Positions 1 to 8,051 of a stretch of 64,000 bases of DNA are shown here, one piece after another. The stretch is from Gammaproteobacteria bacterium (lineage in GTDB: Bacteria; Pseudomonadota; Gammaproteobacteria; Pseudomonadales; Azotimanducaceae). Location of the stretch: assembly GCA_026706935.1 (NCBI GenBank), contig JAPOXV010000026.1, positions 649,721-713,720 on the forward strand. The letters are read 5' to 3'. The position numbers were made by a program, and so were the translations under genes. The number at the start of each line of letters is the position of its first letter. The stretch's first letter is position 1. The notes below the pieces were generated by a model. That model was not told the DNA's origin, made no database searches, and was given only the letters and a program-made list of their open reading frames with translations.

Positions 1-216
1 CTCCGCTTGGTCCACAGCCCCAGGCGTCGTCGACGTGTCTACGGCTTCTGCTTCCGAAAGCTTGGGCGGTGACACGCGTGACGAGCCCTCAACGGGGCTC
101 AATGACTCTCGATTCTTGTTTATTTGACTGTCGTTCTCGACTGGGGTGGAGGTCTCTGTCTCAGCGCAGCCCAAAGTAGCAGCCACACACAGAACCAAAC
201 AGAGCCGATACGACAT
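1..216 (-). CDS. Exported or lipid-anchored protein of unknown function, N-terminal part only
   Basis: This is an open minus-strand frame of 72 codons that starts at an ATG (214-216) and runs off the left edge. Residues 1-17 form a short hydrophobic leader ending in TLGC, which resembles a lipobox although position -3 is Thr rather than Leu or Val. It is followed by a Ser/Thr/Glu-rich low-complexity region typical of a periplasmic linker. It lies 41 nt downstream of a 436-aa exported protein on the same strand, so the two are probably co-transcribed. Nothing in the visible part indicates a catalytic function. Confidence 0.6.
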   Translation of the reverse strand, partial: MSYRLCLVLCVAATLGCAETETSTPVENDSQINKNRESLSPVEGSSRVSPPKLSEAEAVDTSTTPGAVDQAE

Positions 217-257
217 GATCGTTAAATCTAGACTAAAAGATCTACTAAGTTCGTGTT

Positions 258-1568
258 TTAGTCGTCCACGATGTGTATGGTGTACGCGTCGGTTTCTTCG
301 TGACTGTAAAGTTCGTGTACGACTTGACGCCATCGTTCGAACTGTGCCGCTGCCTTACCTTGCAGCGTTACCGTTTCACCTTCGATCTCGAGATTGACTG
401 GCGCGAACGTGTCATGGTAGCTCTGCGACATTTCGTCAAAAAGACCAAGATTTTCCTTGAAATCCGCGCGATCTATCAAGCTCTTAACAATTAATCCACC
501 ACCAACGGCCGAACCCACTGCGAGCGTGGAGTCTCGTTCTTCAGCAGAATCTGCGTTCGCCGCTGCCACGGCTGTCGCCGCCAAGATAACGCCACCAACA
601 GCACGCTCGACCCGATAACGTCTTCGCTCTAATCGCATTTCGCGAGCATACGGATAGACTTCATTCAACCACTTTTCGTAGTTCGGGTTCACCTTTTCGA
701 AAAATCCAGCGTAGTGCTTGTCGTAAAGGAACGCGACTTCTTGGTCTTTTCTTGCGAATGCTTGGGTGCGTAACCATTCTTCAGTCGTCGGATCCGGCAG
801 ATATGAAATTTCCCATTGATCTCGATCATTTACTTTGATGGTGTCGCCGTATAGTGCTGGAGCGAAGAACCTGGCCAGCACTAAGTCGCGTGTATGTGTG
901 ATCTCTTCTAATCGAGACAACCTCGCAGCTTGGCCACGGCTATTTCGAGACTCATTTCGCTTCACGGTTTCTGCGTGATTTTTGGCGAAATCCTTCAAGC
1001 GTGCGTATACATCACGCGCGATTTCATTCCAGAGAGGTTGGAATGCGTCTTTTCCGGGCTCATAGAAACGCTGATGCCAGCCAAGAGCTACTTTATGGTC
1101 TGATGTTTTCCAGTCAATCCACTCGAATCCGCGAGCATCTATTAGATTCCAGCGGATCTTCATCTCTTCCGACGTTGATTCGAGTATCTTGCCGCGTAGA
1201 TAGAGATCGGAGCTAACCGTGGCTGAAGGAGCTACGGTCACATGGTCAAACTGGTTCAACCGCTCGATCGCTTCCTTTATGCGGTGTGCGGACCGGATAC
1301 TCTCAGTTTTTCGGACCTCCGGCCAGACCCCTTTCTCCCGCATTCGATCATCGTTCTCGTCGAGCTGAGGATCGAAGACCACTACGGCGAAATCCAGCGC
1401 AGGAATGTCGAGTTGTTCGTAGGTCGGTCCAATAGTAGAGGAAGCGGGTTTCGCTTGTTCCTGAGGCAGCTTCGGTCCTACCGGTACCGCGAAAACGCTG
1501 ATACAGGCAAAGGTCGTCACGACGCTAAATGCGATGCACGTACGTTTGTTTAGAGCCACGTGTTTCAC
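258..1568 (-). CDS. Hypothetical exported protein, 436 aa
   Basis: I do not recognise a named family. The protein starts at a GTG whose last bases overlap the stop of the upstream gene (GTGA). Residues 1-28 look like a signal peptide (basic start, hydrophobic core, FAVPVG). A mature domain follows with alternating strands and helices (VVVFDPQ, RIKEAIERL, DLYLRGKI), then a charged helical part. Around residues 325-370 is a small-residue-rich hydrophobic segment (GGVILAATAVAAANA, then GSAVGGGLIVKSLI) that could be a membrane-associated hairpin or glycine zipper. The C-terminus has a short all-beta stretch (LEIEGETVTLQG). It sits between two other exported unknowns, so the three may form one envelope complex; that is inference only. 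Confidence 0.8.
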   Translation of the reverse strand: MKHVALNKRTCIAFSVVTTFACISVFAVPVGPKLPQEQAKPASSTIGPTYEQLDIPALDFAVVVFDPQLDENDDRMREKGVWPEVRKTESIRSAHRIKEAIERLNQFDHVTVAPSATVSSDLYLRGKILESTSEEMKIRWNLIDARGFEWIDWKTSDHKVALGWHQRFYEPGKDAFQPLWNEIARDVYARLKDFAKNHAETVKRNESRNSRGQAARLSRLEEITHTRDLVLARFFAPALYGDTIKVNDRDQWEISYLPDPTTEEWLRTQAFARKDQEVAFLYDKHYAGFFEKVNPNYEKWLNEVYPYAREMRLERRRYRVERAVGGVILAATAVAAANADSAEERDSTLAVGSAVGGGLIVKSLIDRADFKENLGLFDEMSQSYHDTFAPVNLEIEGETVTLQGKAAAQFERWRQVVHELYSHEETDAYTIHIVDD

Positions 1569-2230
1569 TTTTTCTTGTTGTTTAGGTAGTTAGTTAGTTC
1601 TTTACCAAGCGCTTCTTTCAAGACCGGATCGGTCTCTGCGAGATAGGCTTCATGAAGCGTTTTCGCATAGTCGTCGAGGACTAGCTCTTCATCGGAACCA
1701 ATATCCAATATGCTGGTGTTGTGTGGAAGCGACGTTGCCGGGAAAATGGTGGTATGCCAGACATTACTACTTTGCGTAGTGTCGTCAAGATCATCATTAG
1801 TTGCATCACTTGAATCTGAATTGGCGATTGCGGTCTCTATGGAAGTTTCTCCATCGCGTGTGGTCGAAGGGGTTCGTTCGGTTGCTTCGTCCGAACTCTG
1901 ACTTGACGCCGATTGTTGAGAAACAAGCGATCCGGTACTAGCTCCTTGCATTCCCGACTGCGAAACGCTAGTGAAACCAGCCGCTTCCCCGCCGATACAA
2001 CGATCCATATCTAGGAGCATCTGAGCGATGATGCGTGCCTTCGTTCTATCAGGATTGGTAGCTAGTTCCCTTGAGTCGATCGGAGCGACTTGGATCTCGC
2101 ATGGGTCTGAGACGTTGTCGGCTTCCTCGGATTGTTGGGCTTTCACAAAAGTCGTAAAAACGATAATGAAAGTCAACGAGGCAGTGCTCAGTATTGTTTG
2201 CCAGTAGAACTGAGAGGTCATATCACACAA
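1565..2230 (-). CDS. Hypothetical exported protein, 221 aa
   Basis: I do not recognise a family. Residues 10-31 form a hydrophobic leader ending near VKAQQ, consistent with a signal peptide. A short conserved-looking segment follows (CEIQVAPIDSRELA, then a helix RTKARIIAQMLLDMDRCIGG with two Cys about 36 residues apart). A Ser/Thr/Asp-rich low-complexity linker spans about residues 80-150. The C-terminus is helical and highly charged, ending in KKK. The first ATG is used here; ATG at codon 4 is equally possible. It is the first gene of a three-gene minus-strand set and overlaps the next gene by 4 nt, implying translational coupling. Confidence 0.72.
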   Translation of the reverse strand: MCDMTSQFYWQTILSTASLTFIIVFTTFVKAQQSEEADNVSDPCEIQVAPIDSRELATNPDRTKARIIAQMLLDMDRCIGGEAAGFTSVSQSGMQGASTGSLVSQQSASSQSSDEATERTPSTTRDGETSIETAIANSDSSDATNDDLDDTTQSSNVWHTTIFPATSLPHNTSILDIGSDEELVLDDYAKTLHEAYLAETDPVLKEALGKELTNYLNNKKK

Positions 2231-2444
2231 CGATGTATCGGCACGGCGTAAAGTGTGATCTGCGTCGCTTGTTGGTTCTGTGTAAAACTGAGATTGTTCA
2301 GAGTGTGACCCTCCTATAGGCAGATACGGGTCTCACATGACTGCGAGGGACAGATCGATAGTATGCTACAAATTAGACAAATCGGTGGTCAAAAGTTGCG
2401 GAGCGTAGCCGCTCGGATGCGATGCTATAGGAAATTGTTGTTCG

Positions 2445-3206
2445 ATGCTTGACGCTCGCCAAATTGACGCTTACGTCGAAAACGGCTATCTGGTCGTGCC
2501 TAAATTGGTTGAGTCCGATGAACTTGAAAGCTGGAGCAATCGGTTTGTCGATATCGTAAATGGCGATCGACCTCAAACGCGCGGCATGGTGCTGATGAAG
2601 GACGTCATGGTCGCAAAAGGGGCGGTGGTCCCGAACGATCCATTACTCGGCGTCAACAAGCTGTTGAATTTTGAGGACGATCCTGGTTTCTACTCTTACG
2701 TTGAACACAAGAATCTAGTCACTGCGGCCAATGATCTGATCGGTAACGACCTTTATTCGCTTGTCACAAATGTGTTCAACAAACCACCAGAGGTTGATGG
2801 TCGTCATCCACTACATCAAGACCTTCGCTACTTCAGAATGCGACCACCGGAGAAGATTGTCGCCGCATGGACGGCTATATCGCCGTGCACGCGCCACAAT
2901 GGATGCTTAGCGGTAGTCCCTAAGTCCCATCACTTGGGGTCGTTGCAACACCGATTACCCGATTGGGAATTCGTGAATTACGCGTTTTACGGAATCGAGG
3001 ACACTACCGGCTTAGAACGGAAACACATCGAAATGGAACCAGGGGATACGGTGTTCTTCCACCCTCTGTTAGTACATGGATCTGGACGTAATCTCACGAG
3101 CGCATGTCGGCGTTCCATCTCCACGCACTACGCAAGTCATGAGTGTGAATCGCCTTCACCCGATTGGCGTGAGAACGATCGAGTACGCCGAGTTCAAGGT
3201 AGCTAA
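2445..3206 (+). CDS. Phytanoyl-CoA dioxygenase (PhyH) family Fe(II)/2-oxoglutarate oxygenase
   Basis: 253 aa, a normal length for this family. PhyH enzymes use Fe(II), 2-oxoglutarate and O2 to hydroxylate an organic substrate in the cytoplasm. The facial triad is visible: HQD (H124, D126) within HPLHQDLRYF and the distal H211 in LLVHGSG. The Arg pair after the distal His (CRRS) is suitable for binding the 2-oxoglutarate carboxylate. The N-terminus reads IDAYVENGYLVVPKLV, the usual PhyH opening. It stands alone, facing a minus-strand LLM oxidoreductase whose stop is 2 nt away. The substrate cannot be deduced. Two more PhyH genes lie at 40-42 kb. Confidence 0.88.
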   Translation: MLDARQIDAYVENGYLVVPKLVESDELESWSNRFVDIVNGDRPQTRGMVLMKDVMVAKGAVVPNDPLLGVNKLLNFEDDPGFYSYVEHKNLVTAANDLIGNDLYSLVTNVFNKPPEVDGRHPLHQDLRYFRMRPPEKIVAAWTAISPCTRHNGCLAVVPKSHHLGSLQHRLPDWEFVNYAFYGIEDTTGLERKHIEMEPGDTVFFHPLLVHGSGRNLTSACRRSISTHYASHECESPSPDWRENDRVRRVQGS

Positions 3207-3208
3207 GT

Positions 3209-4144
3209 TCAACTGAACTCTGGCATTACGTCTTCCTTGAACATTTGGGCAGGTTCACGCGTGTCCTTGCCGAAGAACTCGATGACGAACATCGTACATC
3301 CAATGTCGATGTGCTTCTGAATGGCTTCGCAACACTGTTCGGCCGTTCCTGTGATAGCTAAATCACCTTTTGGATTACCCATATGACCGCCGAAGATTCG
3401 CTGTGCGTTATCAGCCATCGGTCCGGCTTCTTCTGCCGTGCGCGCGATTGTGACGAGGCATTGTTGACTGACTACGATGTCTTCGAAATCACGATCGACC
3501 GCATCACAATGTGACTTCAAAACGTCTACCTTGTGTTTTAGGTTGTCCTGATGACCTGCGAGATTGTTCCACATATCGGCCTTCTCTGCGACGAGTTTAA
3601 GAGTTACTTTCTCTCCTGCACCGCCAATGAGGATAGGTACACGTCGGGCTGGGAGAGGTTGACATACCACATCGGTCGCGTGAACGTAGTCGCCTCTATA
3701 CGTAACCGGATTGGCGTCTTTCCACATCGCTACGAATAGATCAATCGTCTCCCGTAGTTGCTTTAGACGTTCACCTACACTGAGGAACGGCACCCCGAAA
3801 TCCTCGAATTCGCTCTCCATCCAGCCTGCACCGAGTCCAGCGATCACTCGACCGCCCGCAACGTTGTCGATCGACGCGATCGTCTTTCCTAGCTGTGCTT
3901 GATTTCGCATTCCAGCGGGTGTAACCAACGTACCGAGCTCGACGCGTTCGGTTATTGCAGCGACTGCGGCTAACAAAGACCATGCCTCCATGATCGGGAG
4001 TTGTTTCGTTTGCGGACCATAGAGGTGGTCGCACACCCAAACGGAGTCGTAGCCGAGACCTTCGAATAGTTCAGCCGCATCCTTTGTCGCGACCCAAGGT
4101 CGTTTGATTTGAGGTAATGTGACGCCGAAGTGTGCCTTTGTCAT
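3209..4144 (-). CDS. Luciferase-like monooxygenase (LLM) family flavin/F420-dependent oxidoreductase
   Basis: 311 aa with a TIM-barrel LLM layout. The N-terminus is FGVTLPQ, then LFEGLGYDSVWVCDHLYG, then the diagnostic AGLGAGWMESEFEDFG around residues 103-118 and the phosphate-binding stretch PILIGGAGEK near residue 170. These enzymes use FMNH2 or F420H2; annotation pipelines often call this subgroup F420-dependent, but the cofactor cannot be read from the sequence alone. It is followed 16 nt upstream in the genome by a PanE-like reductase on the same strand, so the two may be co-transcribed. The substrate is unknown. Confidence 0.85.
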   Translation of the reverse strand: MTKAHFGVTLPQIKRPWVATKDAAELFEGLGYDSVWVCDHLYGPQTKQLPIMEAWSLLAAVAAITERVELGTLVTPAGMRNQAQLGKTIASIDNVAGGRVIAGLGAGWMESEFEDFGVPFLSVGERLKQLRETIDLFVAMWKDANPVTYRGDYVHATDVVCQPLPARRVPILIGGAGEKVTLKLVAEKADMWNNLAGHQDNLKHKVDVLKSHCDAVDRDFEDIVVSQQCLVTIARTAEEAGPMADNAQRIFGGHMGNPKGDLAITGTAEQCCEAIQKHIDIGCTMFVIEFFGKDTREPAQMFKEDVMPEFS

Positions 4145-4160
4145 CCTGATTCCTTTTTCG

Positions 4161-5138
4161 TTAGTTCTTTGACCGTTCAGTTTGCAGTTTCATTTGCAGC
4201 ATGGCTTGCATCATACGAATGGTAGGAGCGTCAACGTTTGCGAGCGAAGCCAATTCAAGGACGCCGTCCAATACAGCATTCGTTTCGAGAGGTTTACCTT
4301 GAAGATAGTCCTGCAACATCGATGTTTTGTGAGGTCCAACAGATGCCGCGCCTTGGATTCGTTTAGGGATCGTCATGCCGAAGCGTGCACCGTAGTACTC
4401 CCCGATGGCTTGCGTTTCCTCCATTAGCCGCGTCGCGACGAATTGAGTGCCCGGATCGGTCGCCAGGCGATCGAGCGTAGCTCCTGTTAGAACACTTAGT
4501 GGGTTAAAGGCTACATTACCCCAGAGCTTTATCCAGATCTCGTTCCTGATATCTCTTCGAACCGATGTCCGACAACCTGCCTTGGTGAGAATTGCCGAAA
4601 TTTTTTCGGTACGGTCAGTCATGTTTGCTTTAGGTTCCCCGATGCTAATTCGATTACCAGAGACATGTTTAACAACGCCAGGCGCGACTAGCTCGGCAGC
4701 GGGATATAGAACACACCCAACCGCACGTTGGGGACCGATGTCATTCCATATGCGACCGTCGGGATCGACGCTATGTATCGGTTGCTCAGTTCGAGCTGAA
4801 TCTAAACCGAAGAAAAACCACCAGGGAACGCCGTTTACTGCGAAAAGTATGGTGGTGTTTTCGTGAAGTAAGCTTGTGAGGTGGTCCAATGCTGGCGTGA
4901 TTGAATGCGCCTTCAGAGTCACGATGATCAGGTCTTGCGCTGCCAGGGTATCCTGATCACCGAACGCATTCACCTGTATCAAGCGCTCTTCGTCAGCTTC
5001 TATGACCCGTAGTCCTTGGCGTTTCAAAGCGTTCAGATGGTTACCGCGCGCGATTAGATTGGGGGTATAACCAGCGCCATGTAGATGTGCGGCTAACCAG
5101 CAACCGATCGCGCCAGCGCCATAGATACAGATGTTCAA
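4161..5138 (-). CDS. 2-dehydropantoate 2-reductase family protein (ApbA/PanE-like)
   Basis: 325 aa. The N-terminal Rossmann fold carries GAGAIG at residues 7-12, and the C-terminal helical domain has the family's NEIWIKLWGNVAFNPLSV (about residues 203-220) with its catalytic-type Lys and Asn. PanE reduces ketopantoate to pantoate with NADPH in CoA synthesis, but many PanE-like paralogues act on other 2-oxo acids. This one has the longer TMLQDYLQGKPLETNAV signature and sits beside an LLM oxidoreductase rather than other CoA genes, so a catabolic role is possible. Gene symbol withheld for that reason. Confidence 0.85.
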   Translation of the reverse strand: MNICIYGAGAIGCWLAAHLHGAGYTPNLIARGNHLNALKRQGLRVIEADEERLIQVNAFGDQDTLAAQDLIIVTLKAHSITPALDHLTSLLHENTTILFAVNGVPWWFFFGLDSARTEQPIHSVDPDGRIWNDIGPQRAVGCVLYPAAELVAPGVVKHVSGNRISIGEPKANMTDRTEKISAILTKAGCRTSVRRDIRNEIWIKLWGNVAFNPLSVLTGATLDRLATDPGTQFVATRLMEETQAIGEYYGARFGMTIPKRIQGAASVGPHKTSMLQDYLQGKPLETNAVLDGVLELASLANVDAPTIRMMQAMLQMKLQTERSKN

Positions 5139-5179
5139 GGAATATCGTGACTCCGTGATAGGTCGAAATGCTATACAGC

Positions 5180-5225
5180 AAGCGGTTCCGTGATATTCAA
5201 GGCTTTTTTATGAATAAGCGGTTCC
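5180..5225 (+). repeat. Short direct repeat (10 bp, two copies)
   Basis: The decamer AAGCGGTTCC occurs at 5180-5189 and again at 5216-5225 in the 263-nt gap between the PanE-like gene and the SelW-like gene. Spacing of 36 nt start to start could suit a regulator binding twice, but two copies of a 10-mer are weak evidence and no function can be assigned. I see nothing else convincing in this gap. Confidence 0.3.
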
Positions 5226-5401
5226 AAACAGTGGACCCGTTTAGCCGTATCACTGCGTGCCGACGACTTTCGTTTAGGATCTGCACTGGAAAGAAGAGAA
5301 CATGGCTTCCATCCGTCTTTCGATTGTGATATTGAATATGGCGGATGTGTGAAGTAAGGTGGTACGAAGTATGATTGTCGGTAAGCTACACAAGCTCAGT
5401 C

Positions 5402-5623
5402 ATGCACATCACGATCAAATATTGCACATCCTGAGGCTACAAACCAAAGGCGGTCAGTTTGGCTGCAAAGTTTGAGTCAGAGCTCGGCGCGACTACTGAA
5501 CTACTTGAGGGATCGGGCGGGGTATTCGACGTGCGAATAGACGAGAAATTAGTCTTTTCTAAGCACGAGACAGGCGATTTCCCAGACGAAGACGCGCTGA
5601 TCGGCGAACTAGCAACACTATAG
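5402..5623 (+). CDS. SelW/Rdx-family protein with in-frame UGA read as selenocysteine
   Basis: The frame from ATG 5402 to TAG 5621 encodes 73 residues if TGA 5432-5434 is read as Sec (U11). The N-terminus reads MHITIKYCTSUGYKPKA, with the redox motif C8-x-x-U11 followed by GYK as in selenoprotein W. Downstream is the Rdx fold: GSGGVFDVRIDEKLVFSK then ETGDFPDEDALIGEL, colinear with SelW/SelT/SelH-family thioredoxin-like proteins to the last residue. Length is right for the family. A hairpin with a GGU-containing loop sits just after the UGA. An in-frame stop at 5372 excludes a start upstream of that codon. SelW-like proteins are thiol oxidoreductases of uncertain substrate and are known among marine bacterial selenoproteins. 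The alternative is a broken gene, but the continuing family match after UGA argues against it. Confidence 0.85.
5444..5462 (+). promoter_or_regulatory. Putative bacterial SECIS hairpin
   Basis: The stem CCAAA (5444-5448) pairs perfectly with TTTGG (5458-5462) around a 9-nt loop, GGCGGTCAG. The loop G-G-U (5452-5454) lies about 20 nt after the UGA at 5432-5434, which matches the distance and the apical G/U feature needed by SelB in bacterial SECIS elements. The element lies inside the coding region, as is usual in bacteria. The stem is short (5 bp) and has not been folded with software. Confidence 0.62.
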
Positions 5624-5652
5624 TCCGTTCGTCGGCTCAAAAATTAAAAACG

Positions 5653-5670
5653 CGAGGATTGAACGCCTCG
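5653..5670 (-). terminator. Weak hairpin with T-rich tail on the minus strand
   Basis: CGAGG (5653-5657) and CCTCG (5666-5670) flank an 8-nt loop. Read on the minus strand the hairpin is followed by CGTTTTTAATTTTT, the look of an intrinsic terminator. No minus-strand gene ends here, so it may simply separate the SelW-like gene from the next gene, or be chance. Confidence 0.3.
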
Positions 5671-5721
5671 TATAGTGAAAGTACAGCGTAACGACTGGCG
5701 CTGATTGATTGCTTTTCGAAA

Positions 5722-7911
5722 TTGAGGTTTCTATTGCAGCGAATTTCGCTGATATCGTTCAAGCTGCTCGCGCTATCGATTGTTGGCGTGATCGTGGTCG
5801 CTTGCGGCGGCGGGGGAGGCGGCGGTACGACTACACCACCGCCTCCTCCACCTCCACCTCCGCCACAAAACATCACCTATTCGATTGACGTCGCGTCAGC
5901 ACCGGGAGAAGCTACTGCTTCTGTAGGTGAATCTACGGAAGCATCGATTACGTGGTCGTTTAGTGCTTCCGTCTCAGATGCACCATCTACGAGTTACACC
6001 GTGACGTCTGAAACCTCTGGTGTTCAGATCACGGGTGGTTCAGGTAGCGTCGTACCGGGTACTTCAATCAATACCCAGCTGACGTTTACTTGCTCAGAAT
6101 CAGGGACTGTCCAAGCGGAGATCACATTTGCGGTAGGTTCGGCGACGGAGAGTGCGACCTGGACTATTACGTGCACTGAAGAACAGATTACGTTTGAACC
6201 ACTTGAGGAGGTCAGGATTGAGCAAGACGAAGCGGCTTTGGCAACCTTGACGTGGCGTTTTGGGACGACTGGTGACTCGTCGCGTTCGTTTGACTACGAG
6301 CTCACATCAACGTCGGGTCGACTTCAAATCTCCAATTCCACTGGGACTTCTCTGCCGGAAACTGAGATCGAAAACAGGCTTCGATTCGCGTGCGCCGAGG
6401 TTGGAAATTTCGTGGTTGCACTTCAGATTCGGGTGGGAAGCGCTACTCAGCAAGTCGATTGGAATGTCGCGTGTACGGTCGAAGACATACAAGCGATTAC
6501 GATGGAATTCCATCAAGGACCATTGGTTGAAAGGGTCGAATTTACTCTGCTTGACGATAGTTGGGTAGCGGAGGTCATTCCATTGTTCTACCGAGGAACA
6601 CGGGCTTTACGCCTCGGTTCTAATCGGCAAACATTCGTTACGGTGAGCTTTGAATCCGAGGTCGCAAGCGAGATCGATATCGCGCTCGAATCTTCGAATA
6701 CATCAGACGACATAGTGATCGAACAGTTCAGTGCGAGCAATCTAACTCCGAATCTATCCGGTACTCGAACGAACTACGTTCGACGAATCGTCTTTGACGT
6801 TTCTGCAAGTGATCTTTCAACATTGGGTACGCTACATATCCGCATCGACCCTGAAGATGCGATCCCTCAGCGCAACGAGACGAACAACGACATTAATTTC
6901 GATATCGCTAATCTCGAAATCATCGAATTGCCTCATCTCAGGTTAACCCTCTTTCCGATCCGCTCGAGTGCCGGTGAACCGGATCTAAGCGATACGAGTT
7001 TTTACGCTGACGTGATGTACGAATTACTTCCGGTCGGTACGTATTCAATAAGCGTTGGCGAGACGATCGACCTATCGTCAGAGGAGTCGTTCGATCCTAA
7101 TGCCGCGCTAAATGCCGTCTGGGATCGATGGCTTGATTCTGGCGATCGATACGAGTTCTACCATGGCATCTTCATGCGAGCGAACGACGACGACGTTTGT
7201 GGTTTAGCTCACGTTTCGGGGAACGCTGGTGCAACCGGCGATAAAAGTGAGCTATGCTCCAACAACACGTTTGCGCACGAAATGGGACACAATCTTTCAC
7301 TAAATCATGCACCGGCATGCGGTGCGGAAAACGCTGACCCCGATCCAAACTATCCATACTCCGATGGTTCGATCGGCCCAGAAAGCGGTTGGTTAATGCG
7401 TCAGCGACGACCAATCGGTCAAGCGGGACTCGCGACTACAAAGATATACGACATCATGTCGTATTGCCTTGAGACGTTTACGAGTCAATACAGCTACGGT
7501 ACGGCTAAAGACTACTTTGTACGTCGTTTTGGTACAACCGTAGCTGCGTCGGAGGCACCACGACCTCGAGTCGTGGGATTTGAGCTCATCGAAGGTCGAA
7601 GTCTCGTTCTTAGAGGTTCCTTTTCAACGACCGATGGATGGCAATTAGAGAAAGCCACATTCGTTGATACGGCTCCTTTACCACGTGTATTCGATAACGC
7701 TGAGTTTGAATTGCATGTGATTCACACTGCGTCCGGAACACGTCTATACCGTGAAAACGTTCAACTGTTGGTCATTGCTCACGGTGATCCTAATAAACAA
7801 GACTGGGGTGCACGGATACCGGTATTTGGCACTTCGGGGCTACATATTGCTATCGTGGATAAGCAAGGTCGCGTCGTGTTAGAGCATGAAATAGAAGGTG
7901 AGACGGACTAA
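5722..7911 (+). CDS. Lipoprotein with metzincin-type zinc metalloprotease domain
   Basis: 729 aa from a TTG start. Residues 1-28 form a type II signal peptide (IVGVIVVAC, lipid Cys at 28), followed by a run of Gly and a Thr/Pro-rich tether. Two tandem beta-sandwich repeats follow (about 50-250), each ending in a WxxxCT-like strand. A CARDB-like beta domain with RNETNNDINF lies near residues 365-395. The catalytic region has HEMGH at 519-523 and H529, i.e. HExxHxxxxxH, and a Met-turn candidate YDIMSYC about 60 residues later, both metzincin features; the usual Gly of HExxHxxGxxH is Ser here. It is probably anchored to the outer membrane and degrades extracellular protein. The start could also be a later TTG. 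Confidence 0.8.
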   Translation: MRFLLQRISLISFKLLALSIVGVIVVACGGGGGGGTTTPPPPPPPPPPQNITYSIDVASAPGEATASVGESTEASITWSFSASVSDAPSTSYTVTSETSGVQITGGSGSVVPGTSINTQLTFTCSESGTVQAEITFAVGSATESATWTITCTEEQITFEPLEEVRIEQDEAALATLTWRFGTTGDSSRSFDYELTSTSGRLQISNSTGTSLPETEIENRLRFACAEVGNFVVALQIRVGSATQQVDWNVACTVEDIQAITMEFHQGPLVERVEFTLLDDSWVAEVIPLFYRGTRALRLGSNRQTFVTVSFESEVASEIDIALESSNTSDDIVIEQFSASNLTPNLSGTRTNYVRRIVFDVSASDLSTLGTLHIRIDPEDAIPQRNETNNDINFDIANLEIIELPHLRLTLFPIRSSAGEPDLSDTSFYADVMYELLPVGTYSISVGETIDLSSEESFDPNAALNAVWDRWLDSGDRYEFYHGIFMRANDDDVCGLAHVSGNAGATGDKSELCSNNTFAHEMGHNLSLNHAPACGAENADPDPNYPYSDGSIGPESGWLMRQRRPIGQAGLATTKIYDIMSYCLETFTSQYSYGTAKDYFVRRFGTTVAASEAPRPRVVGFELIEGRSLVLRGSFSTTDGWQLEKATFVDTAPLPRVFDNAEFELHVIHTASGTRLYRENVQLLVIAHGDPNKQDWGARIPVFGTSGLHIAIVDKQGRVVLEHEIEGETD

Positions 7912-8051
7912 TCGCTCGCGTTCGCGGGTCACTTGAGACCATGTCTCTTGTCGCTTCGTCTCCGCTTGATGCATGTCAGTGATGCGGTCGTTCTACGGGC
8001 TTTAATGTATGAAATTGCGAAGATAGGGTTCGTAGCGGAGAACACTTCATT

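Noticed and set aside
5228-5339. Small open frames in the gap before the SelW-like gene (for example one starting near 5211)
   Set aside because: Composition is basic and unlike the neighbouring proteins, with no Shine-Dalgarno and no recognisable homology.
5437-5640. 67-aa minus-strand frame opposite the SelW-like gene
   Set aside because: It lies antisense to a frame with strong family identity (SelW/Rdx), is Ser/Pro-rich in the manner of shadow frames and has no ribosome-binding site.
5637-5876. Minus frame with long Gly and Pro runs
   Set aside because: It is the complement of the Gly/Pro tether of the metzincin lipoprotein and has no other support.
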